DNA from: Chloroflexota bacterium
GTDB taxonomy: Bacteria; Chloroflexota; Limnocylindria; Limnocylindrales; CSP1-4
Direction: 5' to 3'
NCBI GenBank assembly: GCA_004297395.1
Contig: SCUO01000074.1
Location: 1 to 64,000, forward strand
Length of the DNA stretch: 64,000 bases
Position 1 is the first letter of the stretch. Each line of letters starts with the position of its first letter. Of the stretch, positions 1 to 7,790 are shown one piece after another. The notes beneath the pieces are model-generated. The model ran no database searches and was not told the DNA's origin. It saw only the letters and a program-made list of their open reading frames with translations. The position numbers were made by a program, and so were the translations under genes.

Positions 1-341
1 ATCCGGCGGGCCAGGGCCAGGAGGAGGGCCAGGGTGTGCTCGGCCGCCGCGATCGTGTTGCCGGTCGGGGCGTTGACCACGGTGATGCCGGCCCGGGTGG
101 CGGCATCGAGGTCGACGTTGTCGACGCCCACCCCGGCCCGGCCGACGACCTGGAGGCGCTTCCCGGCCTCGAGGAGCGGGGCATCCACCTGGACCTGGCT
201 TCGGACGACGAGCGCGTCGTACTCGCCGATGACCGCCCGGTACTCGTCGGGCGATCGGCCGACGAGCTCGTCGACGTCGTGGGCGGCGCGAAGCCTGGCA
301 AGCCCCTCGGGGGCGATGGGTTCGGCGACGAGGATCCTCAT
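1..341 (-). CDS. serA: D-3-phosphoglycerate dehydrogenase, N-terminal part (cut by window edge)
   Basis: First step of phosphorylated serine synthesis: NAD-dependent oxidation of 3-phosphoglycerate in the cytosol. Only about the first 113 residues lie in the window; the rest runs off the left end. The visible part opens with MRILVAEPIAPEGLARL and continues through a region with VVRSQVQVD and VGRAGVGVDNVDLDAA, the usual substrate-domain N-terminus and the segment leading into the nucleotide-binding domain of this family. The ATG at 341 overlaps the TGA of the upstream aminotransferase (338-340) as ATGA, so the two are very probably translationally coupled. That pairing supports a serine-pathway role over another D-2-hydroxyacid dehydrogenase, although the catalytic domain cannot be inspected here. 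Confidence 0.85.
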   Translation of the reverse strand, partial: MRILVAEPIAPEGLARLRAAHDVDELVGRSPDEYRAVIGEYDALVVRSQVQVDAPLLEAGKRLQVVGRAGVGVDNVDLDAATRAGITVVNAPTGNTIAAAEHTLALLLALARR

Positions 342-1528
342 GCCCCGGCGGGCACGGCCGGCTGGGATGCTCCGGCGCCGATGGAGGCGAGAGCGGCGAC
401 TTGGGCCGCGGCGACGCCGGCCCCGGCCTGGACCGGGCGGCCGGCCTCGATCGAGACCGCCTCCAGGGTTGCGATCGCGCCGAGGATCTCGTCGACGGTG
501 ACCGAGCCGAGGTGCCCGACTCGGAAGATCCGCCCGGCCAGCTTGCCCTGGCCGCCGGCCAGGACGACGCCGCGCCGCTTGACCTCGCCGTTGAAGGCCT
601 TCCAGTCGAGGCCCTCGGGGATCCAGGCTGCGGTCACGGTCGTCGAGCGGTCTGCGGGATCTGCGAACAGGTCGAAGCCGAGGGCCTCCAGGCCGGCCCG
701 GGTGGCGGCGGCACTGGCGCGATGGCGGGCGAAGACGCGCTCGGCGCCCTCGGCGGCCATGAGCCGGAGGCCCTCGTCGACCTGGAAGACGACGGCCACC
801 GCCGGCGTCCAGGGCGTCTCGCCGTTCGCCGCGCTGTCGCGATGCTTCCGGAGGTCGAGGTAGAAGCGCGGCATCCGGGCCGTCTCCATCGCCGCCCAGG
901 CCCGCGCCGACGCGGCGACCATGGCCAGGCCGGGCGCCGCCATCCAGGCCTTCTGGGAGCCGGTGACGACGACGTCGACGCCCCACGCGTCCATCTGGAA
1001 GGGCACCGCCCCGAGCGCCGACACGCTGTCGACGAGGATCAGGGCATCCGGGGCCTCCGCGCGGATCGCCGCGGCCAGCTCCGGGATCGGGTTCATGACC
1101 CCGGTCGAGGTCTCGTTGTGGGTCAGCAGGACGGCCCTGTACGCCCCGCCGCGAAGGCGCTCGCGGAGCTCGTCGGCCCGGGCGGCGTGGCCCCACTCGG
1201 CGCTCATCCGGTCGACGTCGGCGCCGTACGTCTCGGCGATCTTCGCGAAGCGGTCGCCGAACGCCCCGATCGAGACGCCGAGGACCCGGTCGCCAGGGGA
1301 CAGGACGTTGACCACGGCCGCTTCGAGGCCGCCGGTCCCGGCACACGACAGGATCGAGATCTCCTGGGTCGTGCCGAAGTAGGGCTGCATGCCGTCACGG
1401 ATCCGGCCCAGCATCGCCGCGAACTCGGGACCCCGGTGATTGATCATCTGGCGCGCGCCGGCCTCGCGCACGCTGGGCGGGAGGGAGGTCGGGCCGGGGA
1501 TCCGGAGGTTCGGCTCGAAGCGGGTCAC
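338..1528 (-). CDS. Class V aminotransferase (serine/alanine-glyoxylate type), probable phosphoserine transaminase
   Basis: PLP-dependent fold-type I aminotransferase of 396 residues, of the serine-glyoxylate/alanine-glyoxylate group. It opens with LRIPGPTSLPPSVREA, has the SCAGTGGLEAAV phosphate-binding stretch, the ILVDSVSALGAVPF aspartate that holds the PLP pyridine, and GSQKAWM with the Schiff-base lysine. The GTG at 1528 is chosen because GGAG lies about 9 bases upstream and homologues start near this point. It is co-transcribed with serA through a 4-base overlap. Classical serC is not visible, and class V enzymes of this group are known to serve as phosphoserine aminotransferase in some archaea and bacteria. 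That role is therefore the likeliest, but it is inferred from position. Confidence 0.88.
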   Translation of the reverse strand: MTRFEPNLRIPGPTSLPPSVREAGARQMINHRGPEFAAMLGRIRDGMQPYFGTTQEISILSCAGTGGLEAAVVNVLSPGDRVLGVSIGAFGDRFAKIAETYGADVDRMSAEWGHAARADELRERLRGGAYRAVLLTHNETSTGVMNPIPELAAAIRAEAPDALILVDSVSALGAVPFQMDAWGVDVVVTGSQKAWMAAPGLAMVAASARAWAAMETARMPRFYLDLRKHRDSAANGETPWTPAVAVVFQVDEGLRLMAAEGAERVFARHRASAAATRAGLEALGFDLFADPADRSTTVTAAWIPEGLDWKAFNGEVKRRGVVLAGGQGKLAGRIFRVGHLGSVTVDEILGAIATLEAVSIEAGRPVQAGAGVAAAQVAALASIGAGASQPAVPAGA

Positions 1529-1636
1529 GGGAGGTCTCCAGGCTGTGTGGTGGCGACGCGGCTCCGATGGTCGCATGCGGCGCGGGAGCGTGCATCCGGG
1601 ACGCTGCGGTGGCTCGATTTGCCAGGCCGTCGCATC

Positions 1637-2638
1637 ATGGGTCGCTCGCCCGTCGAGACACGGACCATGCCCGGAACAACCCCGTCCCGCTCCCCGTACC
1701 CCTGGATGACCGCCCCGCCGCCGCGGCGGCGCCGGCGTGTTCTGCGCGCGATCGGCGCACTTGGCCTGGCGGTGGCGGTCGTCGGGACGACCGCGATCTG
1801 GACCGACACCCTGGGGGCGGGCGACAAGTGGGACCGCCTCCTCGATCGCATCGACCGGTTCATCGCCGGTCCCGTGCCGGATCGTTCGTCCGTGCCGACG
1901 GTGGTCGTGACGCCCGTGCCCACGCTCGCCCCGACCCCGCGTCCGACGCGCTCGCCGACGCTCCCGCCCGAGGCAACCCCGGTGCCGACGCCGACGCCCG
2001 AGCCGACGCCGGCGCGCGTCCCGGTCGACGTCGACATGGCCGAGGATCCCGAGGCCGTGTTCGCCCATGAGCTCAAGGTGACCTGGTGCGCGCCGGCCGG
2101 CGTCACGATGGTCCTGGCGCTGCATGGCAGGGTCGAGGCCACCGACGACGTGCAGCGCGAGATCGCCGGCCGGGTCCACGAGTTCGAGAGCTACGACGAC
2201 AGCCACAACGGTGGCTGGGGGCCGGCGTCGATGTCGGAGGCGCTGGCCGCCTACGGCGTTCCGGGCTACGAGGTCCACGCGTACGAGACTCGAGAGGATG
2301 CGCTGCGCGGCTCGGCCGTCGCGATCGAGGCGACCGGGGCGCCGGTCGTGCTGCTCGCCTGGCGCGGCGCCCACACCTGGGTCATGAGCGGCTTCCGGGC
2401 CGACGCCGACCCGGCCATCTTCCCCGACGCGGTCGTGAGCGGGGCCTACATCCTCGACCCGTGGTACCCGGATATCTCGTCGATCTGGGGACCATCCGAT
2501 CCGCCCGGCACGTTCCAGGACGAGGCCGAGATGGTCCGCAACTTCCTGCCCTGGAAGCGACCCGAGGGCAAGTACCCGGATCGCGACGGGCGGTTCATCG
2601 TGATGATCCCGACGCTGCCGCTTGGCTCGGGCGGGTAA
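1637..2638 (+). CDS. Membrane-anchored C39-like cysteine peptidase domain protein
   Basis: A 333-residue protein in three parts. A short basic N-terminus leads into one membrane helix (about residues 37-55, around VLRAIGALGLAVAVVGTTA). A Pro/Thr-rich linker follows (about 90-135, many PTP and PTPEP steps), and the C-terminal domain resembles the C39-like papain fold. Candidate catalytic residues are Cys151 in TWCAPAGVTMVL, His246 in GAHTWVMSGF and Asp274 in ILDPWYPD. No oxyanion-hole Gln is obvious before the Cys. The layout suggests a domain displayed outside the membrane on a spacer, possibly for cleaving peptides or bridges in the envelope. Alternative starts are ATG 1667 and 1706; none has a clear ribosome site, so the N-terminus is uncertain. 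Substrate unknown. Confidence 0.72.
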   Translation: MGRSPVETRTMPGTTPSRSPYPWMTAPPPRRRRRVLRAIGALGLAVAVVGTTAIWTDTLGAGDKWDRLLDRIDRFIAGPVPDRSSVPTVVVTPVPTLAPTPRPTRSPTLPPEATPVPTPTPEPTPARVPVDVDMAEDPEAVFAHELKVTWCAPAGVTMVLALHGRVEATDDVQREIAGRVHEFESYDDSHNGGWGPASMSEALAAYGVPGYEVHAYETREDALRGSAVAIEATGAPVVLLAWRGAHTWVMSGFRADADPAIFPDAVVSGAYILDPWYPDISSIWGPSDPPGTFQDEAEMVRNFLPWKRPEGKYPDRDGRFIVMIPTLPLGSGG

Positions 2639-2645
2639 GAGGAGG

Positions 2646-2669
2646 GGCGCCGCGAGGGGCCGCGGCGCC
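2646..2669. terminator. GC-rich hairpin between convergent genes
   Basis: Perfect 9-bp stem GGCGCCGCG/CGCGGCGCC with a 6-base loop, 7 bases after the stop at 2638 and between two convergent genes. There is no T tract, so it may be a bidirectional or Rho-assisted terminator rather than a classical intrinsic one. Confidence 0.4.
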
Positions 2670-2698
2670 GCGTCGCCGCGTCGCCGCGTCGCCGCGCG
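2667..2698. repeat. Short tandem repeat, unit GCCGCGTC
   Basis: Three exact copies of the 8-base unit GCCGCGTC plus a fourth, partly changed copy, directly after the hairpin in the 283-base gap between convergent genes. The rest of the gap up to 2921 shows no convincing gene. A simple repeat of this kind can vary in copy number; no function is claimed. Confidence 0.7.
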
Positions 2699-2921
2699 TG
2701 GTCGGGATTGTCTGGGAGTCATGGAAACGTGCTCCGCGCGGTCCAAGACCGCCACGGATAGGCCCCTGCGCACGATTCCCGGGCTGCCGGACAACGGAAT
2801 GCGTCGTAGCTCGGCACCAACAGCCCGCGACGTCGGCGGTGGCCCCCGCCACGCAGGTTCGATGACTGTCAGGCACGGCTCGGTCAAGCGGGCGACGTCC
2901 TGGCCGTTGCGGGACTCACCC

Positions 2922-4283
2922 TCAGGACCCGCTCTCCACGCCCCTCCCGATGCGGCGGACCCGGGGCACGAGGAACGCAGTCAGCAGCGTGACCTTCACC
3001 GCCCCGCCGGCGGCCGCGGCAAGGGGGATCGCCACGATCCCGACCGGATTGGCGAGGGCCAGTCCGACCGCCACGATCGTCCCGAATCCGGCCACGGACG
3101 CGATCACCTGGAGGATCGTGTTGTGGGTCGCGTAGAGGGCCCGTGACAGTGGGTACGACAGGCTGTCGAGCGGGATCGCCAGGGCGTAGGCCGTGAGGAT
3201 CGTGACCGTCCGGTCGACGTCGTCCGGGCCGAACTCGCCACCGCCGATGAGGATCTCAACGAGCGGCCGGGCGAGGACCGCGAGGGCGACCGCGGCGAGG
3301 ACCGTGAGCCCGCCGATCGTGATGACATTGCGGCGGAGGATCGCCCGGAAGGTCGCGCCGTCGTTCGCCCCGTAGGCCGCGGCCAGGGCCGGGAAGACAG
3401 CGAGCGAGAACGACACGCCGATGAGGCTGACCGGCACGACCTGGTAGTCCGAGGCGAAGTTGAACGACGTGATCGCCCCGACCCCGAACGACGAGCCGAG
3501 GTTGGTGAAGTAGGTCAGGGTCAGCGGATCGATCGGGTGGCTGACCATCCGGGGCAGCATCAGCCGGACGAACTCGCGGAACGACGCGCTCCGGACGTGC
3601 AGGCGCGGCCGGATCCGGAACGGCGTCCGCCACAGGCCGGCGACCCGGATCCCGAGGTGGGCCACCGCTCCGCCGACGGCCCCGAACGCCGTCGCGTGGA
3701 TTCCGTAGCGCTCCCCGCCGACGACCGTCCCGACCACGATCCCGCCGGTGTAGAGGATCGGGGCCAGGGCGTAGAACAGGAACCGCTGGTGGGCGACGAG
3801 GACCTCGCCGACGGCGATCGAGGCCGCGAACAAGACCGCGGTGATGCACATGATCCGGAACAGCTCGACGTAGAGCCCGCGGGTCGCGCTGTCGAAGGAC
3901 GGGGCGACGACATCGACCGTCCAGGGCGCGACGAGGAACAGGCCCAGGACGACGACCGTCATCACCAGGACGGCGACGGTCAGGACGGTCCGGCCGAAGT
4001 CGTGGGCGGCCGGCTCGTCGCGCAGGCGAAGGCTGTTGAAGATCGGCACGAACGGCGCAGTCAGCCCGGCCGCAACGAGGACATCGAGGGCGATCTCGGG
4101 GATCCGGAAGGCCGCGTTGTAGGCATCGAGCTCCGGCCCAGCCCCGAACGTCGTCGCGAGGGCGCGGTTGCGGACCAGGCCCATCGCGAAGTAGCCGAGG
4201 GTCAGGGTCGACAGGATGAGGGCGCCGCGGGGGAAGACCCGGTCGATCAGGCGGCGGGCGAGTCCGATCGGGCCGTCGAGCAT
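2922..4283 (-). CDS. MurJ/MviN-type lipid flippase (first homologue)
   Basis: Integral membrane protein of 453 residues from the MurJ branch of the MOP exporter superfamily, which flips lipid-linked cell-wall precursors across the membrane. The N-terminus (LSTLTLGYFAMGLVRNRALATTFGAGPELDAYNAAFRIPE, residues about 21-61) matches the family pattern in which a first helix is followed by an Arg-rich loop and GxxxxxDAxxxAFRxP. About 12-14 hydrophobic segments follow. It differs clearly from the second homologue at 55854-57455, which sits in a peptidoglycan operon. This copy stands alone, convergent with the gene to its left, so it may move another polyprenyl-linked glycan. The ATG start has a GAAGGA site 8-13 bases upstream. 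Confidence 0.85.
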   Translation of the reverse strand: MLDGPIGLARRLIDRVFPRGALILSTLTLGYFAMGLVRNRALATTFGAGPELDAYNAAFRIPEIALDVLVAAGLTAPFVPIFNSLRLRDEPAAHDFGRTVLTVAVLVMTVVVLGLFLVAPWTVDVVAPSFDSATRGLYVELFRIMCITAVLFAASIAVGEVLVAHQRFLFYALAPILYTGGIVVGTVVGGERYGIHATAFGAVGGAVAHLGIRVAGLWRTPFRIRPRLHVRSASFREFVRLMLPRMVSHPIDPLTLTYFTNLGSSFGVGAITSFNFASDYQVVPVSLIGVSFSLAVFPALAAAYGANDGATFRAILRRNVITIGGLTVLAAVALAVLARPLVEILIGGGEFGPDDVDRTVTILTAYALAIPLDSLSYPLSRALYATHNTILQVIASVAGFGTIVAVGLALANPVGIVAIPLAAAAGGAVKVTLLTAFLVPRVRRIGRGVESGS

Positions 4284-4381
4284 CGCATCGGTGTCCTTCG
4301 GCGGGAGGGAATCGGGTCAGGGACGGTTCGAGGCTCCCGGATGGTGCGCGAGCTCGTGAACACCCCCGAGCTCGAGCCACT

Positions 4382-4891
4382 TCAGGCCGGCGCTGGAACC
4401 TCGAAATGCCGGCCGGTGGACCAGGCGTAGTCCCAGACATCGATGCCGGGCGGCTCGATGCCGAGCGAGGTGAGGGCGGTGCAGACCTGGCTGCGATGGT
4501 CGGTGCCGTGATGGATGGCCTGGGCCAGCCATGTCCCGGCGGGGGCGTGGACCTCCGAGCCGTTGGTGCGGCGGCGAACCACCATCGCCTCGGGGTCCGG
4601 ATAGCGGTCCCGGACATCGGCCCAGCGTCGCTCGTCCTGCACCATGGCCGCGCGGAGCGCCGCCAGGTCCATGGTGCCCTCGTCGATCCGGGGGACGGCC
4701 CCTGCGGTCAGCGATGACAGGTAGTACGTATCGGACCCGACCAGGTGTCGGAGGGTGTCGAGGATCGAGCCGTACGTGCCCGGCACGGTCGTTTCGAGCT
4801 GACCCGGCGTCAGCTCGAGGCAGGCATCGATGAGCCGGCAGGTCGCCCAGACATGGTGGCCGAATGACTCGGTCAAGGGATGCGTCGTCAT
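4382..4891 (-). CDS. DinB-like four-helix-bundle protein
   Basis: A 169-residue DinB/YfiT-type protein. This fold usually binds a metal through three His and includes thiol transferases and many uncharacterised stress proteins. The sequence has LDTLRHLVGSDTYYLSSL (about residues 45-62) and HHGTDHRSQVCTALTSLG (about 127-144), which supply the expected His pattern at the ends of helices two and three. DinB here is the domain name and does not mean DNA polymerase IV. A -10 box TAGGGT (minus strand, 4898-4903) lies 6 bases before the ATG with no Shine-Dalgarno, so the mRNA is probably leaderless. The actual thiol or other substrate cannot be read from the sequence. Confidence 0.83.
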   Translation of the reverse strand: MTTHPLTESFGHHVWATCRLIDACLELTPGQLETTVPGTYGSILDTLRHLVGSDTYYLSSLTAGAVPRIDEGTMDLAALRAAMVQDERRWADVRDRYPDPEAMVVRRRTNGSEVHAPAGTWLAQAIHHGTDHRSQVCTALTSLGIEPPGIDVWDYAWSTGRHFEVPAPA

Positions 4892-4897
4892 CGTCCG

Positions 4898-4903
4898 ACC
4901 CTA
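4898..4903 (-). promoter_or_regulatory. -10 box of a probable leaderless promoter (DinB-like gene)
   Basis: TAGGGT on the minus strand ends 6 bases before the ATG at 4891. Transcription would begin at or next to the start codon. No recognisable -35 hexamer. Confidence 0.5.
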
Positions 4904-4941
4904 CACCGTCCGGTTGCCGGCGTGTGACAGGCTTCGATCGG

Positions 4942-6453
4942 TCATGCCCCCGCGTCGCGCTTCTCGGTCTCGGCGATCTTCTTGCGGTTGGCCTCGCGGG
5001 TCTTGAGGACGGCGTCGCCGGTGCGCATGCTGACCGTCGGCGCAGGGAAGGGGCTCTGCGGGGTCCGCCCGGCCTCGCGGGCGGCCTCCCGCGCAGCCGC
5101 ACGTCGCTTCATCCGCTCCGAGATCGTCGCCTCGTAGCCCTGGTCCGTGGGCAGGTAGTAGCGGCGGGCGGCGAGCTCGTCGGGCAGGTACTGCTGGTCG
5201 ACGTCGGCGCCGTCGTAGTCGTGGGGGTAGCGATAGCCGACCCCGATCCCGTGGTGCTTCATCCGCCGGTCGCCGGCGTTCCTTAGATGGAGCGGCACGG
5301 GCAGCGAGCCATGCTCGGCGACGTCGGCCGCGGCCGCCCAGTAGGCCCCGCCGGCCCGGTTCGACTTTGGCGCCGTGGCGATGTACGCCGTCGCCTGGGC
5401 CAGGGCGTACTGGGCCTCGGGCAGGCCGACGTGGTCGAGGGCCTGGGCCGCCGCAACCGCGACCTGGAGGGCGCGAGGATCGGCGTTGCCCACGTCCTCC
5501 GATGCCGAGATGATGAGCCGCCGGACGATGAACCGAGGGTCCTCGCCGGCCGCGATCATCGCCGCCAGCCAGTAGAGCGAGGCGTCGGGATCGTTGCCGC
5601 GGAGGCTCTTGATGAACGCCGAGACGGTGTCGTAGTGGCCGTCGCCGGCCCGGTCGTAGGCGAGGATCCGCTGCTGTGCCGCCTCCTCGACGTCGGTCAG
5701 GCTGGGCGAGACGCGGCCGTCCGTGTCCCGCCGATCCGCGGCCTCGGCCAGGGCGGCCGCGCCCTCGAGGACGTTGAGCGCCGTGCGCGCGTCGCCGCCC
5801 GAGATCGAGACGAGATGCTCGAACGCGTCTTCCGCAATGGCGACCCCGCCCCTCGGCCCGAGCTCGCCGGCCAGGCCCCGCTCGGCGTCGGCGAGTGCCC
5901 GTCGGAGGACCGTCGCAACGTCCTCGTCGGCCAGCGGCTCCAGACGCCAGACGCGGAGCCGCGACAGGAGCGCCGAGTTGACCTCGAAGTAGGGATTCTC
6001 GGTGGTGGCCCCGACGAGGGTGATCGTGCCGTCCTCGACGTGCGGCAGGAGGGCGTCCTGCTGGGCCTTGTTGAAGCGATGGATCTCGTCGATGAGGAGG
6101 ACCGTCCGTTGGCCGTTGAGGGCCAGCCGCTCCCGGGCCTCGGCGATCGTGGCCCGGACCTCCGCCACGCCGGACATGACCGCCGAGAGGGTCGCGAACT
6201 CGGCGCCGACCGCGGCCGCGAGAAGTCGGGCGAGGCTCGTCTTGCCGGTCCCGGGCGGGCCCCACAGCAGCAGCGAGGCGAGGTGGCCACGGGCCAGGCC
6301 GCGGCTGAGCGGCCCGTTCTCGCCGACGAGGTGGACCTGGCCCACGAACTCGTCGAGCGTCCGCGGCCGCATCCTCGCCGCGAGCGGTTGGCGCTCGGGC
6401 GGCGGCTGGAACAACGGGACCGGTCTGGCGCCGGTCAGGCGCTTGGCAGGCAC
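4942..6453 (-). CDS. rarA: Replication-associated recombination protein A (AAA+ ATPase)
   Basis: RarA (MgsA) is a clamp-loader-like AAA+ ATPase that acts at stalled replication forks and at single-strand/double-strand junctions. The 503-residue protein has [13 protein letters not shown] near residue 30, Walker A in [17 protein letters not shown] (about 66-82), Walker B with sensor in [16 protein letters not shown], sensor 1 in [17 protein letters not shown], and the long C-terminal tetramerisation region with [14 protein letters not shown]. It is somewhat longer than the usual 430-450 residues because of a charged tail. The GTG start at 6453 is preceded by TACACT 6 bases upstream, a leaderless arrangement. 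It faces away from the small membrane protein to its right across a 167-base gap with no other gene. Confidence 0.95.
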   Translation of the reverse strand: MPAKRLTGARPVPLFQPPPERQPLAARMRPRTLDEFVGQVHLVGENGPLSRGLARGHLASLLLWGPPGTGKTSLARLLAAAVGAEFATLSAVMSGVAEVRATIAEARERLALNGQRTVLLIDEIHRFNKAQQDALLPHVEDGTITLVGATTENPYFEVNSALLSRLRVWRLEPLADEDVATVLRRALADAERGLAGELGPRGGVAIAEDAFEHLVSISGGDARTALNVLEGAAALAEAADRRDTDGRVSPSLTDVEEAAQQRILAYDRAGDGHYDTVSAFIKSLRGNDPDASLYWLAAMIAAGEDPRFIVRRLIISASEDVGNADPRALQVAVAAAQALDHVGLPEAQYALAQATAYIATAPKSNRAGGAYWAAAADVAEHGSLPVPLHLRNAGDRRMKHHGIGVGYRYPHDYDGADVDQQYLPDELAARRYYLPTDQGYEATISERMKRRAAAREAAREAGRTPQSPFPAPTVSMRTGDAVLKTREANRKKIAETEKRDAGA

Positions 6454-6459
6454 AGCGCG

Positions 6460-6465
6460 AGTGTA
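6460..6465 (-). promoter_or_regulatory. -10 box of a probable leaderless promoter (rarA)
   Basis: TACACT on the minus strand, separated by 6 bases from the GTG start at 6453. No Shine-Dalgarno sequence fits this start, so a leaderless transcript explains it best. Confidence 0.5.
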
Positions 6466-6620
6466 CGTCGAGCTCGCTGCCCGGCTGGGACATCGCCCGA
6501 CGGCGGCAGCGGCGGTCGCTACCGCCCGCTCACCCCACCCAGGCTGCCCACTCCTCCCCGGCGTCCCGTTCGAGCGCCTTCAGGTACACGCTCAGCGTCA
6601 AGCGAGCGTCGGCTCGCCGA

Positions 6621-7046
6621 TCAGCCGGGTCCGACCCCGACGACGTTCACCAGGATCCACAGGACCGCCAGGATCGAGAACATCAGGGTCCCGGTGATGA
6701 CGATCCGGCGGACGTCGCGGGCGACGTAGGCGTACTCGTGCGAGGCCCGGACCGAGAGGGGCGCTCCGGCATCGCCGGAGATCGCGACGTCGACCCGCCC
6801 GGAGCGGGCCCGCCGGCGGGCGTTCTCGGCGATCGCGGCCTTCTCGCGGGCGACAAGCTCGGCCTCGATCTGGGCGGCGCGGTCGAGCTCGGCCTGGGTC
6901 AGCCCGCCGGTTCGGAGCGCGGCCGACCCGGAGGTGCCGGGCGACGCGGCCGACGGGCGGGCGCCGGAGCCGCCGGGGGCCGCGCCGGGCTTGCGGGCGC
7001 CGGGTCGGGCCGTCGGGCGGCCGGGATAGCGGGTTCGCTTGGCCAT
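6621..7046 (-). CDS. Small tail-anchored membrane protein, function unknown
   Basis: A 141-residue protein not recognised as a named family. A basic, Pro/Gly/Ala-rich and probably disordered N-terminus (about residues 1-50) leads into a charged helix (about 55-85, [16 protein letters not shown] with many Glu/Arg). A short soluble stretch, [15 protein letters not shown], comes before one C-terminal membrane helix ([21 protein letters not shown]). The topology suggests a protein held to the membrane by its C-terminus, with the rest cytosolic. The ATG at 7046 has AGGAG about 12 bases upstream. It is a single-gene unit divergent from the DUF4446 gene. Confidence 0.65.
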   Translation of the reverse strand: MAKRTRYPGRPTARPGARKPGAAPGGSGARPSAASPGTSGSAALRTGGLTQAELDRAAQIEAELVAREKAAIAENARRRARSGRVDVAISGDAGAPLSVRASHEYAYVARDVRRIVITGTLMFSILAVLWILVNVVGVGPG

Positions 7047-7168
7047 GGACCGTTGGTGCTCCTGCGATGTCGATCGCGCTTGCTGTCGAGCGGGCGAGGG
7101 GCGGGCCGGGCCGCCGGGCGGGAAGGATACACCGGCCGGCGGGTGAGTCCCGGCCAAGCGCGCGGCGC

Positions 7169-7174
7169 TAGACT
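7169..7174 (+). promoter_or_regulatory. -10 box close to the start of the DUF4446 gene
   Basis: TAGACT ends only 3 bases before the ATG at 7178. This is the tightest of the leaderless-type arrangements in the window. If transcription starts 6-8 bases downstream, the annotated ATG would be missed, so this box or this start needs checking. Confidence 0.4.
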
Positions 7175-7177
7175 CGA

Positions 7178-7738
7178 ATGGACAGCCGATCGACCCCGAA
7201 TCGGACCGCGTTTGGAGGCCCGGCCATCGACCTCGATGCCATCGTCCGCGACAACCTGGGCTCGATCGTCGGCGGCCTGGCGGTCGCCGTCCTGCTGCTG
7301 CTCGTCCTCGCGATCGTCGAGGCTCGACGGATCGGGCGGCTGAAGGCCCGCCTGGCGGCGCTCACCCGCGGCAGCGACGAGCGGAGCCTCGAGGCGATCC
7401 TGGAGGCCCACCTCACCCGGGTCCACGAGGTCGTCCGCGACATCGATGCCGTCGAGGCCCGGACCGCCATCCTGGAGCGCGACCTGAAGCTGGCCTTCTC
7501 CCGCGTCGGGCTGGTCCGGTTCAATCCGTTCGAGGACACCGGCGGCAACCAGAGCTTCGCCCTGGCCCTCCTGGATGTCCACGGCGACGGCTTCGTCGTG
7601 AGCAGCCTCCACGCCCGGAACATGACCCGCGTCTACGCCAAGGCCGTGGCCGGGGGCAAGGCCGAGGCCGCCCTGTCCGACGAGGAGGCGCAGGCCCTCC
7701 GGATCGCGACGGCGCCGCCCGCCCGCGCGGCCGGCTGA
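7178..7738 (+). CDS. DUF4446 family membrane-anchored protein
   Basis: A 186-residue protein with one membrane helix (about residues 29-48, IVGGLAVAVLLLLVLAIVEA), a helical stretch with coiled-coil character (about 50-110), and the hallmark segment VGLVRFNPFEDTGGNQSFALALLD (about 112-135) of DUF4446, a family best known from Firmicutes. The role of the family is not established. The ATG at 7178 is kept because the in-frame alternatives are poor, although the TAGACT box lies only 3 bases before it. It is followed after 52 bases by the helicase-nuclease gene, with an inverted repeat in between. Confidence 0.8.
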   Translation: MDSRSTPNRTAFGGPAIDLDAIVRDNLGSIVGGLAVAVLLLLVLAIVEARRIGRLKARLAALTRGSDERSLEAILEAHLTRVHEVVRDIDAVEARTAILERDLKLAFSRVGLVRFNPFEDTGGNQSFALALLDVHGDGFVVSSLHARNMTRVYAKAVAGGKAEAALSDEEAQALRIATAPPARAAG

Positions 7739-7749
7739 CGACCGTGGCC

Positions 7750-7768
7750 GTGCCAGCCGAGGTGGCAC
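7750..7768. promoter_or_regulatory. Dyad GTGCCA-N7-TGGCAC upstream of the helicase-nuclease gene
   Basis: Inverted repeat with arms GTGCCA and TGGCAC separated by GCCGAGG, 22 bases before the ATG at 7791. One more base pair (C/G) extends the stem. The same arms and the same 7-base spacer occur at 28258-28276 upstream of mrfA. It could be an operator for a dimeric regulator, or a hairpin. Confidence 0.45.
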
Positions 7769-7790
7769 GCCGGGCAGCGATCGTGTGCCC

